A stretch of 64,000 nucleotides of DNA, taken from contig JACIYJ010000002.1 of the NCBI GenBank assembly GCA_014360015.1, forward strand, positions 332,437-396,436. Reading direction: 5' to 3'. Below, one piece after another: positions 51,914-61,693 of this stretch. A program made the position numbers and the translations under genes. Each line of letters begins with the position of its first letter. Position 1 is the stretch's first letter. The DNA comes from Candidatus Aminicenantota bacterium (GTDB lineage Bacteria > Acidobacteriota > Aminicenantia > Aminicenantales > Saccharicenantaceae). The notes beneath the pieces were generated by a model. It made no database searches. It saw only the letters and a list, made by a program, of their open reading frames with translations, and was not told the DNA's origin.

Positions 51914-53113
51914 ATGATGAAAAATTTTAATCAGGTACAAAAGAATGCCTTTTTGTTCATCATTCTGATGGGTGTCGTCAGTCTTTTCAGCGACATGACC
52001 TACGAAGGAGCCAGAAGTCTGACCGGACCATACCTCGGCCTTCTTGGGGCTTCGGCTTTTGTTGTCGGACTGGTAGCCGGTCTCGGTGAATTTATCGGCT
52101 ATGCTTTAAGGTTGGTTTCTGGGGTCATTGCTGATAAAACCCGAAGCTACTGGCTTTTAACTTTTATCGGTTACGGCCTTAATCTTTTCACTGTGCCTCT
52201 ACTGGCCCTTACCGGCCGGTGGGAACTGGCCGCCTTGCTCATCGTCTTTGAAAGGATGGGCAAAGCTATCCGCAAGCCAGCTCGTGATGCCATGATGTCC
52301 CATGCTGCCAAACAGGTCGGCGCCGGTTTCGGTTTTGCTGTTGAAGAATTTTTAGACCAGTTAGGAGCCATGCTCGGTCCACTTTTCTTAGCTCTGATCA
52401 TCTCCCTCAATGCTGGTCTGGGCAACCTCGATAGCTACCGACGGGGCTTTGCCTTTTTACTCATTCCAGCCATTCTGGCCATGGCCGTTCTCACTGTAAG
52501 CCGCCTAAAATATCCAACTCCCCAGAGTTTTGAAACAGCAGAAAAAGCCACAACTGAAAAAAAATTTGACCGGAAATTTATCCTCTATCTTGCGGGCATT
52601 TCTCTGCTGGCTGCTGGCTTTGCCGACTTTCCGCTTCTGGGCTTCCATTTCCAAAAACTCGACCTGATTTCCGGAGCTAACATTCCTCTCATTTACACCT
52701 TAGCAATGGGAATCGATGCGGTGGCTGCTCTTTTCTTCGGAAAACTTTATGACCGCATTGGCCTTAAATCTCTGATGCTTTCCACTCTGTTCTCTGCTCT
52801 CTTTGCTCCCTTTGCCTTCCTTTCCCGTTCCATACCTCTGATTATTCTGGGCATAGTTTTTTGGGGAATTGGCATGGGTGCTCAGGAGTCGATTGTCAAA
52901 GCGGTGATCGCTAACCTTATCAGTGCTGAGAAGCGGGCCACAGCTTACGGGATTTTTAATTCCATCTTCGGTCTGGCCTGGTTTCTGGGTAGCGCCCTGA
53001 TGGGCTTTCTATACGACCGCAAGATAATCCTATTGGTAATCTTTTCAGTCCTGGCTCAGCTGGCTGCGGCTGTCTTTTTCTTTGTGCTCTACCGGCAGAT
53101 TAAAAAATCTTAA
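51914..53113 (+). CDS. MFS transporter
   Basis: A 399-residue major facilitator protein with about 12 membrane segments. It begins with LMGVVSLFSDMTYEGARSLTGPYLGLLGA, where the motif-A-like GVIADKTRSYW follows the second helix. KAIRKPARDAMMSHAAKQVG and GFGFAVEEFLDQLGAM are typical of a little-studied group related to drug efflux carriers. Substrate unknown. Start follows GGCAGGAAAG; a second ATG is immediately adjacent. It converges on the third C69 gene, 15 bp apart. Confidence 0.88.
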   Translation: MMKNFNQVQKNAFLFIILMGVVSLFSDMTYEGARSLTGPYLGLLGASAFVVGLVAGLGEFIGYALRLVSGVIADKTRSYWLLTFIGYGLNLFTVPLLALTGRWELAALLIVFERMGKAIRKPARDAMMSHAAKQVGAGFGFAVEEFLDQLGAMLGPLFLALIISLNAGLGNLDSYRRGFAFLLIPAILAMAVLTVSRLKYPTPQSFETAEKATTEKKFDRKFILYLAGISLLAAGFADFPLLGFHFQKLDLISGANIPLIYTLAMGIDAVAALFFGKLYDRIGLKSLMLSTLFSALFAPFAFLSRSIPLIILGIVFWGIGMGAQESIVKAVIANLISAEKRATAYGIFNSIFGLAWFLGSALMGFLYDRKIILLVIFSVLAQLAAAVFFFVLYRQIKKS

Positions 53114-53128
53114 AGAATCGTAAGCATT

Positions 53129-54760
53129 TTAAAACCCGCGAGCATATTTAGTCCAGAAAAGTTGATATAGCTCGTTGTATTTTTGCATGGCCGCTCGGGC
53201 AAAATCATTGGTGTACATGGTCAGATACTGATTAACGGTGAGAGGTTCTTTGTCTGGATTCTTGCTGGTTATGATTTCCAGAACCTTTTTCTCGACGAGA
53301 GGCAGTTCGGCAAAGGCTTTTTCCTCAAAGGCCATGACGGTGTCTTCCATTATTTTTTGATTTTCACCCCAGCGGAGAACGGCCAAGCGGTTAGCTCTTC
53401 TAAAAATCCAGGCTGCCGAATCTTCTCGGTAACGATGCTGGGCGCAGACTTCAAAGCTAGGCGGAAGCTCGGTCACGCCGGCAAAAATCGGGATTCGGGC
53501 GCTCAGAGCCGGGTTGTCAAAAGCAAACCAGCAGACAGCACCCACTGCTGGCGGCAGCCAACCCCGAAGCTGAATCACTGTGGCATAGGCACAGGCATTG
53601 ATGGCGATGGTTCTCTGGGGCTCAATGGTGCCGGGCTTCAAGGTGTTAATTAAATTGATCCAATCGCGGGAAAGCCAGTTGCTGACCACCGGACTTTTGA
53701 CCAGCTCATCAGAATTTCTTTTTTTGACCAGTAGGTTTTTACTCATATCAAACTCTGTTCCGGCATAGGTTTCCCGGTAAAGTCTGAGGATATCCCGTAC
53801 TGAAACCTTCTTATCTGGTTTGATCGAAAACGGCAGTTCTTCAGCGTTAATGTCCAGCTTAAGTGACGGAGCTAAGCGGCTGAAGACAAAATATTCCCGG
53901 ATGGCAAATGGTTTTCGACCGCTATAGGCTTTCCAGAACTTAAATGGCTCTCCCTTTTTCGGATCCCACCAGCCCATCTCTTCAGCTACCTTAAAGACAT
54001 TGTCAGAAGCCATATAGTGGTCAGGATCTTTTAAGTTGATTTCGGAAATCCTGGGAATGTTGGCCGAAATACCCACATGATCGTCGGGAATACGAACTGC
54101 CGCCCAGACCGCACCCTTCTCCAATGGGCCAGCTCCAAAGATTTCAAAATGCCAGACCTCCTTGCTGTCGGCGATTGTCAGGCATTCTCCATAATCTCCA
54201 TAGCCATACTGCTTGACCAGTTCCCCGGCCAGTTTGATGGCTTCTCTGGCTGTCTTGCACCGTTCCAACATAATCCGTTCGAGTTCTTCAATCATGAACA
54301 TGCCTTCAGGGTTGTAGAGTTCTTCCCGGCCGCCGATGGTCGTCTCACCTATAGCTAAACCGTGTTCATTCAGGCAGGGATAGGCGGTGTTGAGGAAAGC
54401 GTAGGTCTCAGGAACTTCCGGAATTTCGCCTTTTAAAATGACTCCTCTCATATCTTCAGGCGTCTCGGTATGAAGCTTACCTTCATAGATTTTGTTGGTG
54501 GCGCCGGTAGCATTTTTTCTCCGTGGGACCACATTGAGCCACTGCCGGTAATTGCCGTCGCAGGTATGGCAGGTTATGACCGAACCATCGACTGAAGCTA
54601 AGCGGCCGACCATGATGCTGGTGCAGCCGTTACCATCTTCAGCCAGGGCTTTGTTGATTTTAGCTGGCTGGGAAAAGCCCGAAGCAAAATAAAAAACAGA
54701 AACGATAGCCAGCAAGATTAATAAATACCTGAAAGTTAGACGAATCTCTCTAAAATTCAT
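53129..54760 (-). CDS. Exported C69-family dipeptidase (third, divergent copy)
   Basis: A 543-residue C69 peptidase. A signal segment (about 10-28) precedes the predicted nucleophile C46 in NGCTSIMVGRLASVDGS. The family blocks are present (GETTIGGREELYNPEG, RCKTAREAIKLAGELV, GECLTIADSKEVWHFEI, DDHVGISANIPRISEI). It lacks the CxCGxCDWTW insertion of the tandem pair at 26-30 kb, so it belongs to a different subgroup. Start follows AGGAGG. It stands alone as a monocistronic unit. Role: periplasmic dipeptide hydrolysis. Confidence 0.9.
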   Translation of the reverse strand: MNFREIRLTFRYLLILLAIVSVFYFASGFSQPAKINKALAEDGNGCTSIMVGRLASVDGSVITCHTCDGNYRQWLNVVPRRKNATGATNKIYEGKLHTETPEDMRGVILKGEIPEVPETYAFLNTAYPCLNEHGLAIGETTIGGREELYNPEGMFMIEELERIMLERCKTAREAIKLAGELVKQYGYGDYGECLTIADSKEVWHFEIFGAGPLEKGAVWAAVRIPDDHVGISANIPRISEINLKDPDHYMASDNVFKVAEEMGWWDPKKGEPFKFWKAYSGRKPFAIREYFVFSRLAPSLKLDINAEELPFSIKPDKKVSVRDILRLYRETYAGTEFDMSKNLLVKKRNSDELVKSPVVSNWLSRDWINLINTLKPGTIEPQRTIAINACAYATVIQLRGWLPPAVGAVCWFAFDNPALSARIPIFAGVTELPPSFEVCAQHRYREDSAAWIFRRANRLAVLRWGENQKIMEDTVMAFEEKAFAELPLVEKKVLEIITSKNPDKEPLTVNQYLTMYTNDFARAAMQKYNELYQLFWTKYARGF

Positions 54761-55028
54761 AAAAAAGCCTCCTGTTCTCTGCTCTCATAACATCCTCAAT
54801 TATTAAAAATGCCGCCAGTACTGTCAATTGATTATTTTAATCGGGGTCGTTTATAGTTGAAAAGTAGAGAATTTAACTTGAATATAAGGCAAATTAAAGA
54901 CAGATTTAGAGCTGAAAAAATGGATGCTCGCTAAAAAACATAAAAACAAAAGCAGGCGTTGATGGAAAATGTCTATTTTATTGTGGCAAGCATCTGAGTT
55001 AATATTGAATTGAAAAAGAATTGTAGAT

Positions 55029-55733
55029 ATGCGGGTCAGTTTCAACCAGCCAGCTTTCATCCCTTGGGGCGGGTTTTATGCCCGGCTGCTCAACTCTGAC
55101 CTGATGATTCTTCTGGATGAGACTCAATTTGCTCGCGGCTTTACCTTCGTCAACCGAAATCGGTTGAAAGGACCCCAGGGAGAAATCTGGGTAACGGTGC
55201 CCGTAAAGAAAAAAGGCCTGGGTTTTCAGAAAATCAACCAGCTCAGAATACATCAGCCTAAAAAATGGTCAGAGAATTTCCTATCAATGCTCAGACATTA
55301 TTATGGCAAATCGCTTTACTTTGAAGAGATTTATCAGAAACTGAAAAGAATTTTCCAGGATTGTGAAGACAATTTTCTGACCATGGCCCTCTCAACCATT
55401 GATTTACTCAAAGAAAGCTTTGGCCTGAAAACTCCACTGTTTCTTCAGTCTGAAACTGGTATTAACCAGAAAGGAGCTAAGTTATTGATTGAGTTAGCCA
55501 GAGAGGCTGGAGCAACCGAAGTTCTTCTCCCCCATCTGGCTGACCGACATCTGGACCTGGATGAATTTGTTCAAGCCGGATTAAAGGTCTCTTTTTTAAG
55601 ATACAATCAATCACCATATCCCCAATTCTGGGGGGAATTTGTGGCTAACCTGTCAGCTCTTGACCTTTTTCTCTGCTGCGGCCCCGATGGAATAAAAGTA
55701 ATAAACAAAAGCTCCAGAGTCGTCCAGAAATAA
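55029..55733 (+). CDS. WbqC-like family protein
   Basis: A 234-residue protein of the WbqC family: the opening SFNQPAFIPWGGFYARLLNSD, with FVNRNRLKGPQG and ITV-type strands, and the ending YPQFWGEFVANLSALDLFLCCGPDG are all typical. WbqC proteins occur in O-antigen and glycan clusters; one proposed role is in making modified sugars, but the reaction is unproven. No glycan cluster is adjacent here. The ATG lacks a Shine-Dalgarno. It converges on the mre operon's last gene with a 5-bp gap. Confidence 0.85.
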   Translation: MRVSFNQPAFIPWGGFYARLLNSDLMILLDETQFARGFTFVNRNRLKGPQGEIWVTVPVKKKGLGFQKINQLRIHQPKKWSENFLSMLRHYYGKSLYFEEIYQKLKRIFQDCEDNFLTMALSTIDLLKESFGLKTPLFLQSETGINQKGAKLLIELAREAGATEVLLPHLADRHLDLDEFVQAGLKVSFLRYNQSPYPQFWGEFVANLSALDLFLCCGPDGIKVINKSSRVVQK

Positions 55734-55738
55734 GACGG

Positions 55739-58288
55739 CTATCTGAGATTTCTGGAGTCGCCACCGCTCCTGAATACCAGATATTCTCTGGTCAAAGCAT
55801 AGACTGAATTCTTAATTCCCAGAAGCTCGTCGACTAAATCTTGAATTCTCACCGGCTTCTGGAGATTGAAGTCAATGAAAAAGTAGAGCTTGTTCAACTC
55901 GCGGTTATAACTTATTTCCACTTTGTTTTGAAACTTTTGGCTGTATTCAGAAAGATTAGTCGGGTTTAATTTATCTTCGACTTGTCCGAGCGCAGTAATC
56001 ATCGGGTCTGTCAGGTCTAAGGAATAAACCACCTTAGAGATATCCTGGAAAAGAGGCCAGCAACCTTCAGAACAGTTTTTAAGGCTAATGAATCTCAGCC
56101 CTTCAGGCAGAACTGAGTTGATTTTCTGGAGAAAGCTTTCTTTTGAAATCGGTTCCAGGGCTTTAAACTCTAAGACTTCAGCCAGGGCCGCCATCCCTAG
56201 CGGCAGAGCCGGTCCGTGGGAAATTAACATCTTGGGATGGAATCCCTGAGAAAAAGCCATACGGAAATTCGCCCGGCGAAAGGCTCTTTCTAACTGGTTC
56301 AATAAGTCGTTATGAGAAATAAATCTGGCGGCTCCGATTTTCTGATAGGCGGCCCGGTAGCGAAGAGGTTTGTCAAGTGCAGGTTCTTTGATCTCAGCTA
56401 TCGGGAAAAACCGGGAAGACTCAACCTGCGGGTTTTGAATTTCATAAGCTTTATATTCTGGCCAGAGGCAGGCCCCGCAGGAACCACAGTGGGTTTCCTG
56501 ACAACCTGGAGTGTAACGGGCTTCGAGCGCGGCTTGAAGCTCTTCTTTTAAATGAGATTTTCTCAGGCCAGTTTCGACAATGTCCCAGGGAAGTTCCGCT
56601 TCCGGATCAATTGCCTTCAAATATTGCCTGTAATCAACTCCATTTTTCTCAAAGGCTTTTTCCCACAGGTCAAACCGGAACAAATCGAGCCAGCCATCAA
56701 ACCTGGCTCCTGCTAAGTAGGCATCTTTAAGCACCGCACCCAGTCTTCGGTCACCCCTGGAAAAAACCGCTTCTAAGATGGAAGTTTTAATCCGATGCTC
56801 TTTGAGCTCAACTTTTCTCCAGCGCCCGATATTACTTTTGATGTACTCCTGCTTTTCCTGGAGCAGCTTTTCCTCATCCATGGCCACCCACTGAAAAGGT
56901 GTGTGTGGCTTAGGAATAAAAGATGAAACACTAAGATTTATGGCTGGCGGAGCTCCCAGAACTTTTTTCCCCAGGTCTACGAGCCGGCCAATCAGGTTAA
57001 TTATAGCTTTAAGGTCATCAGCCGTTTCAGTGGGGAGTCCGATCATGAAGTAAAGCTTCAGCAGCCTCCAGCCATGTTCAAAAGCATAGCGAGCCGCGGT
57101 CATCAATTCTTCATCAGAAATCTTTTTGTTGATAACCTGACGCAGGCGTTCACTTCCAGCTTCAGGCACTAAGGTGAAACCAGTTTTTCTGATTTTAACA
57201 ATATTTTCCACAATTTTACGGGAAAGCTTGCCGGGTCTTAAAGAAGGTAGAGAGACCGAAACCTTTTGGGCCTCAAGATATGGCAGCAAATTCTCGATCG
57301 ATTGTTCAAGATATGGGTAATCGCCCACCGACAGCGCATTGAACGACAGGTCTTCATAGCCGGTCTGAACAAGTCCGGAATAGGCCACTTCCACCGTCTG
57401 CGACAGCGAACGATACCGATATGGGAAATAAATGCTGGTAGCCTGACAGAAACGGCAATTCTGGGGACAGCCACGGGCCACTTCCACCTGGAAGCGGTCA
57501 AAAACCGTCTGGATATGGGGAACGATGAATTTATCAGGAGGAACAGCCATCTCTAAAGGGTGGACTATTCTTTTTTCTATCCTGTCCGGAAAGCCGGGTT
57601 GGGGCTTTGGAACGACGAGAAAGCTTTTTTCTTGTTTTTGCGGGTGATAAAAATGCGGAATATAAACCCCGGAAATATCGGCAAAACTCCTGAGCAATTC
57701 TTCTCTGCTTTTCACCTCGTTTTTCACCAGAAGATAGCGTTCGATAATCTCAAAAAAGACTTTTTCTCCATCACCAAACACAAAAAAGTCGATAAAATCA
57801 GCCAGGGGCTCGGGATTGAGTGCGGCCGGACCTCCGGCAATCACTAACGGATGAGTCAAATTCCTGTCGGTAGTAAGCAGTGGAATCTGCCCGAGGTCCA
57901 GAATGGTTAGAAGATTGGTGTTATTAAGTTCATAAAGAAGGGAAAAGCCAATAATATCAAAGGTAGACAACGGAATTTTGTTTTCCAGCGAATAAAGCGG
58001 CCAACCGCTTTTCCTCAGCTGAGATTCAAAATCCGGCCAGGGAGTATAGACCCTTTCTGCCAGCACATCCTGCCTCTGGTTTAGAAGAAAATACAGGATT
58101 TTTTGTCCGAGATAGGACATCCCGATTTCATAAACTTCAGGAAAAGCCAGAGCGACTTTGACCCTGACTGAGGTCGGGTCTTTCTTAATCTGATTCCACT
58201 CGCCACCCGTATATCTCCCCGGTTTCTGGACTTGCCGCCAAAGAAGTTCGAGGTCTCGAAAATTTATCGTTAGATTTTTGTTTATCAT
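55739..58288 (-). CDS. B12-binding-type radical SAM protein fused to DUF2344
   Basis: An 849-residue fusion. Residues about 1-640 match the TIGR03960 family: a cobalamin-binding-like N-terminal domain (ALAFPEVYEIGMSYLGQKIL), the cluster motif C-x3-C-x2-C in RGCPQNCRFCQA, and a Cys-rich C-x4-C-x2-C-x2-C patch near 600-615. Residues about 645-849 match DUF2344/TIGR03936 (FISHNDLLNQLERAFRRA, FSQGFHPKMLISHGPALPLG). In many bacteria these are separate neighbouring genes upstream of ribonuclease G and rplU, next to the rod genes. Its place after rodA fits that conserved order. The modified target is unknown. Confidence 0.9.
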   Translation of the reverse strand: MINKNLTINFRDLELLWRQVQKPGRYTGGEWNQIKKDPTSVRVKVALAFPEVYEIGMSYLGQKILYFLLNQRQDVLAERVYTPWPDFESQLRKSGWPLYSLENKIPLSTFDIIGFSLLYELNNTNLLTILDLGQIPLLTTDRNLTHPLVIAGGPAALNPEPLADFIDFFVFGDGEKVFFEIIERYLLVKNEVKSREELLRSFADISGVYIPHFYHPQKQEKSFLVVPKPQPGFPDRIEKRIVHPLEMAVPPDKFIVPHIQTVFDRFQVEVARGCPQNCRFCQATSIYFPYRYRSLSQTVEVAYSGLVQTGYEDLSFNALSVGDYPYLEQSIENLLPYLEAQKVSVSLPSLRPGKLSRKIVENIVKIRKTGFTLVPEAGSERLRQVINKKISDEELMTAARYAFEHGWRLLKLYFMIGLPTETADDLKAIINLIGRLVDLGKKVLGAPPAINLSVSSFIPKPHTPFQWVAMDEEKLLQEKQEYIKSNIGRWRKVELKEHRIKTSILEAVFSRGDRRLGAVLKDAYLAGARFDGWLDLFRFDLWEKAFEKNGVDYRQYLKAIDPEAELPWDIVETGLRKSHLKEELQAALEARYTPGCQETHCGSCGACLWPEYKAYEIQNPQVESSRFFPIAEIKEPALDKPLRYRAAYQKIGAARFISHNDLLNQLERAFRRANFRMAFSQGFHPKMLISHGPALPLGMAALAEVLEFKALEPISKESFLQKINSVLPEGLRFISLKNCSEGCWPLFQDISKVVYSLDLTDPMITALGQVEDKLNPTNLSEYSQKFQNKVEISYNRELNKLYFFIDFNLQKPVRIQDLVDELLGIKNSVYALTREYLVFRSGGDSRNLR

Positions 58289-58327
58289 TGGCTAACTTAT
58301 CCTCATTCTTGAGCCAAGAGGCCTGAT

Positions 58328-59419
58328 TTAAATAAAAGCAAACCTTCTCATCCTGACATTAATCACCAGACCGCAAACCAGAAAGTTGGCCAGAAGCGAC
58401 GAACCACCATAACTCAGCAGGGGTACAGGTATGCCAGTAATCGGAAAAAGCCCGACAATCATCATAACGTTAATCAAAAACTGACAGCCAATCAACATGG
58501 CCGAAAGGAAAGCGATATAAACCCCAGCCCGATCGGGAGAAACCGAGACCGTGGAAAACAACCTGTAGAGAAAAAGAAAATAAATCCCGAATACCAAAAA
58601 AATGCCAAGAAACCCGAGCTCTTCGCCTATAACTGCCATAATAAAATCAGTGTGTCTGGCCGGTAGAAAACGCAGTTGACTCTGAGTTCCTTTATGATAG
58701 CCTTTTCCCGTCAGACCGCCTGACCCAAGGGCTATCTTTGATTGCCTGAGTTGATAGCCAGAACCACGAGGGTCCTGATTCGGAGCGAGAAGAGTTTCAA
58801 TTCTTTTTTTCTGATAATCTTTTAACCCATAATTCCAGCCAATATAGCCGACCAGAATAGAAACTATCAGGATTATGACCACATATTTTTTCCTCATTCC
58901 GGCCAGAATATAAGTCCCCAGAAGAATTGGAAGATAAGTCAGGGCTGTTCCTAAATCCGGCTGAAGAGCAGTCAGGACGACTGGGAGGCCAACCACAGCA
59001 GAACTCACCACAAATGCTCTGAACGACATCAAATCTTCCTTGTACTCAGAAAATATTCTGGCCAGAAGCAGGATAACGGCAATTTTGGTTAGCTCTGAAG
59101 GCTGGACCTGGAATGGACCAATGACTATCCAGCTTCTGGTATTGGCTACCAGCTTGCCAAAAAACAAAAGTCCAACAAGTATGATGTTCATCAAAACATA
59201 AAAGGGAAAGGAAAACGAAAGAAGGACTTTGTAATCTATTAAAAGAGAAATGAAAAGAGCCACCAGACTCACCAGCAGCCAGACTATCTGCCTCCAGACA
59301 TAATGGCTGGCCTGATAATAGATGGCGCTGTGGACAAAGACTATTCCGATCAGAGAAATAACCACCATCAACAGGATGGTAGTTCCGTCAATTTCCCGGA
59401 AGATTCGTCTGTCTAACAT
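58328..59419 (-). CDS. rodA: Rod-shape SEDS glycosyltransferase RodA
   Basis: A 363-residue SEDS-family peptidoglycan glycosyltransferase with about ten membrane segments. Family signatures are RSWIVIGPFQVQPSELTK, QPDLGTAL, RGSGYQLRQSKIALGSGG, PARHTDFIMAVIGEELGFLG and GIPVPLLSYGGSS. Start at 59419 (MLDRRIFREIDG) gives normal length; it overlaps the upstream penicillin-binding protein by 32 bp. RodA and PBP2 form the elongasome pair that polymerises and cross-links new wall under MreB control. Confidence 0.93.
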   Translation of the reverse strand: MLDRRIFREIDGTTILLMVVISLIGIVFVHSAIYYQASHYVWRQIVWLLVSLVALFISLLIDYKVLLSFSFPFYVLMNIILVGLLFFGKLVANTRSWIVIGPFQVQPSELTKIAVILLLARIFSEYKEDLMSFRAFVVSSAVVGLPVVLTALQPDLGTALTYLPILLGTYILAGMRKKYVVIILIVSILVGYIGWNYGLKDYQKKRIETLLAPNQDPRGSGYQLRQSKIALGSGGLTGKGYHKGTQSQLRFLPARHTDFIMAVIGEELGFLGIFLVFGIYFLFLYRLFSTVSVSPDRAGVYIAFLSAMLIGCQFLINVMMIVGLFPITGIPVPLLSYGGSSLLANFLVCGLVINVRMRRFAFI

Positions 59420-61193
59420 ATTTCTCTCGATAGATTTTAAAAATCTCGCCGGCAATCGGAGCTGCTGTCTGCCCACCCATTCCCCCATATTCTACCAGCA
59501 CTGTCACCACAATCTGGGGATTGTAACGAGGAGCAAAACCGGAAAACCAGGAATGGGTCTTTTTGATCTCGCCTCCTCTCAGAGCCAGCTTCTCAGCTGT
59601 TTCCCGGCTTATCACCTGAGTTGATCCGGTCTTGCCGCAGATATCAAAACCTGGTTGATAGGCTCCATGCCCGGTTCCTCCGTCATTGACCGAGCGCCAC
59701 ATACCTTCGATCACTTTCTCAAAAATCTCAGGTGGTAAATCAACTTTTTTTCTATCCGCTTCCGTTATTTCACTTTTAACCAGCCTTGGGGTAACTCTTA
59801 TCCCTCGGTTAGCCACACAAGCAGTCATGGCCGCAATCTGAAGAGGAGTCACCAGCAAGGGGCCCTGGCCGATGGCCACCGAGATAGTTTCACCCGGAAA
59901 CCAGGCCTGTCCAAGAACTTTCCTTTTCCAGGCCGACGACGGCACCAGCCCTTCTTTTTCTCCCGGCATATCCACTCCGGTTTTCTGACCGAGGCCTAAA
60001 AGACGGGCAAAGTTAGCGATGGTATCGATGTTAATCCGACGGCCAAGCTGATAAAAATAAACATTACAGGAATTTTTTATAGCCTCAGGCAGATTCAAAC
60101 TACCATGTCCCGGCTTGAACCAGCAGGAAAATTCTTTGCCGTATATTTCCAGAGCCCCATTGCAATAAAAAGTGGAGTTTTCTGTTATCACCCCGGTGCT
60201 GAGAGCCGTCAGGGCCATGACAATTTTGAAAATCGAACCCGGAGAATAAAGACCCCGGATAGCCCTGTTTTCCAGAGGCTTTCCCGGGTCGTTGATGATC
60301 GATAACCACTCACCGGGTGAAAATCTGGTGATAAAGCGATTCGGGTCATAAGAGGGTGAACTGGCCAAGACCAGACACTCGCCCGTCCGGGGGTCAAGGG
60401 CTACGATAGCCCCTTCTTTGCCCTGAAGCAATTCTTCGGCTCTTTTTTGAAGGTCAAAATCAATTGACAGAGTCAGGTCTTTTCCCTTACGCGGTTCAAT
60501 TCTATTCACTTCGCCCTTAGAATGGCCCAGGCTATCGACCATTTCTACCAGCTTCCCATCCTGTCCGGTCAGGTAATCATTGTACTGCTTTTCCAAGCCG
60601 GCTTTTCCCACCATTTCGCCGCCATGCCATTGTTTCTCCGGATAGGCTTTAATCTCATCCACTGAAACTTCCTGCAAATAACCCAGAAGATGAGCGGCTG
60701 TCTGTCCAAAAGGATAAAATCTTTTTGGCTCTACCTCTAACCTCAATTCCGGAAATTCTTCTTTTCGGGCTTCGATCACCGCCACTTCATCCAGCTTTAA
60801 ATTATCTTTGATTACCACGGGCTCAAAGGCCGGCAGGAACCGGTATCGCTCAATTCTGTTTTTCAACTCTTCCTTATCGATTCCCAGAAAAAGGCTCAAC
60901 CTATCTATTGTCTCCTGATAATCCTTGATCGCTTCCCGAATCAAAGAAACCTTAAAACTCGGCAAGTTATCCGCCAGGACAACTTTCTGCCGGTCAAGAA
61001 TCAAACCTCGCGGGGCTGGAATGACCAGCTCTCTTAGACGATTGGCTTCAGCCATTTTCCAATACTTTTCATAGTCAAAGACCTGGATCTTCCAATAAAA
61101 AACCAGAATCAGAAAAAGAATCAGACCAAGCAGGTAAAAGGTTATTTTTGACCTTTTTATCACCTGGCTGAGGTCTTCGTATATTCTGGCCAT
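59388..61193 (-). CDS. mrdA: Penicillin-binding protein 2 (transpeptidase)
   Basis: A 601-residue class B penicillin-binding protein. It has one N-terminal membrane helix (16-36), a dimerisation region (40-230), and a transpeptidase domain with S320-x2-K323 in PGSIFK, SxN in NSCNVYF, and KTG in CGKTGSTQ. The catalytic motif reads SIFK rather than the common STFK; the Ser and Lys are retained. It cross-links peptidoglycan during cell elongation, in a complex with RodA, MreC and MreD. Beta-lactam mecillinam-type drugs target this enzyme class. Confidence 0.93.
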   Translation of the reverse strand: MARIYEDLSQVIKRSKITFYLLGLILFLILVFYWKIQVFDYEKYWKMAEANRLRELVIPAPRGLILDRQKVVLADNLPSFKVSLIREAIKDYQETIDRLSLFLGIDKEELKNRIERYRFLPAFEPVVIKDNLKLDEVAVIEARKEEFPELRLEVEPKRFYPFGQTAAHLLGYLQEVSVDEIKAYPEKQWHGGEMVGKAGLEKQYNDYLTGQDGKLVEMVDSLGHSKGEVNRIEPRKGKDLTLSIDFDLQKRAEELLQGKEGAIVALDPRTGECLVLASSPSYDPNRFITRFSPGEWLSIINDPGKPLENRAIRGLYSPGSIFKIVMALTALSTGVITENSTFYCNGALEIYGKEFSCWFKPGHGSLNLPEAIKNSCNVYFYQLGRRINIDTIANFARLLGLGQKTGVDMPGEKEGLVPSSAWKRKVLGQAWFPGETISVAIGQGPLLVTPLQIAAMTACVANRGIRVTPRLVKSEITEADRKKVDLPPEIFEKVIEGMWRSVNDGGTGHGAYQPGFDICGKTGSTQVISRETAEKLALRGGEIKKTHSWFSGFAPRYNPQIVVTVLVEYGGMGGQTAAPIAGEIFKIYREKYVRQTNLPGN

Positions 61194-61202
61194 TTCAGTT
61201 CA

Positions 61203-61682
61203 TCAAGCTGTCTTGTTGAGTTTCCGAAATAAACCGATAATCGAGCTGGTAATAATGGCTGTAAAAATCGGCTGCAAATAAATTGCTGGCTGGCTGTAAA
61301 GCAGACTCTTTCTAAAAATCAGAAAATAGAACATCACCCAGATGATTAACTGGACCAGACTGAAGAAAAAGATAAAAACTGCTCTTTTATAAAAAGTGTT
61401 CAGGTTTAATTTCTGGCTTAACCAGCCAGCCAGAAAGCCAGAAATCGTCAGACTCAAACCAGCCAGACCAAAGACGCTATGGGAAAAAGCATCTTGAAGC
61501 AAACCGGCCACAGTCCCCATGATTGCTCCCTCCACTTCACCATAGACAACCGCGGCGAAAAAAACCACGATGGAAAAGGCATTTACCAGAATCACTAAGC
61601 TCGGTTCTAAATTTCCTAAAAGAGAATAAAGAGCAAAAGCCAGAACCAATCCCAGAAACAGTACAAAGCCTTTCCTGACCAA
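61203..61682 (-). CDS. mreD: Rod-shape protein MreD
   Basis: A 159-residue membrane protein with about five hydrophobic segments, fitting MreD by size and by position between mreC and mrdA. Features are VYGEVEGAIMGTVAGLLQDAF and the C-terminal hydrophobic helix. The start is TTG, with GAGGT six bases before; it lies 11 bp after the mreC stop. It links MreC to the cytoplasmic elongasome. Sequence conservation of MreD is low, so position counts heavily. Confidence 0.88.
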   Translation of the reverse strand: MVRKGFVLFLGLVLAFALYSLLGNLEPSLVILVNAFSIVVFFAAVVYGEVEGAIMGTVAGLLQDAFSHSVFGLAGLSLTISGFLAGWLSQKLNLNTFYKRAVFIFFFSLVQLIIWVMFYFLIFRKSLLYSQPAIYLQPIFTAIITSSIIGLFRKLNKTA

Positions 61683-61693
61683 TGCTTACCTCA

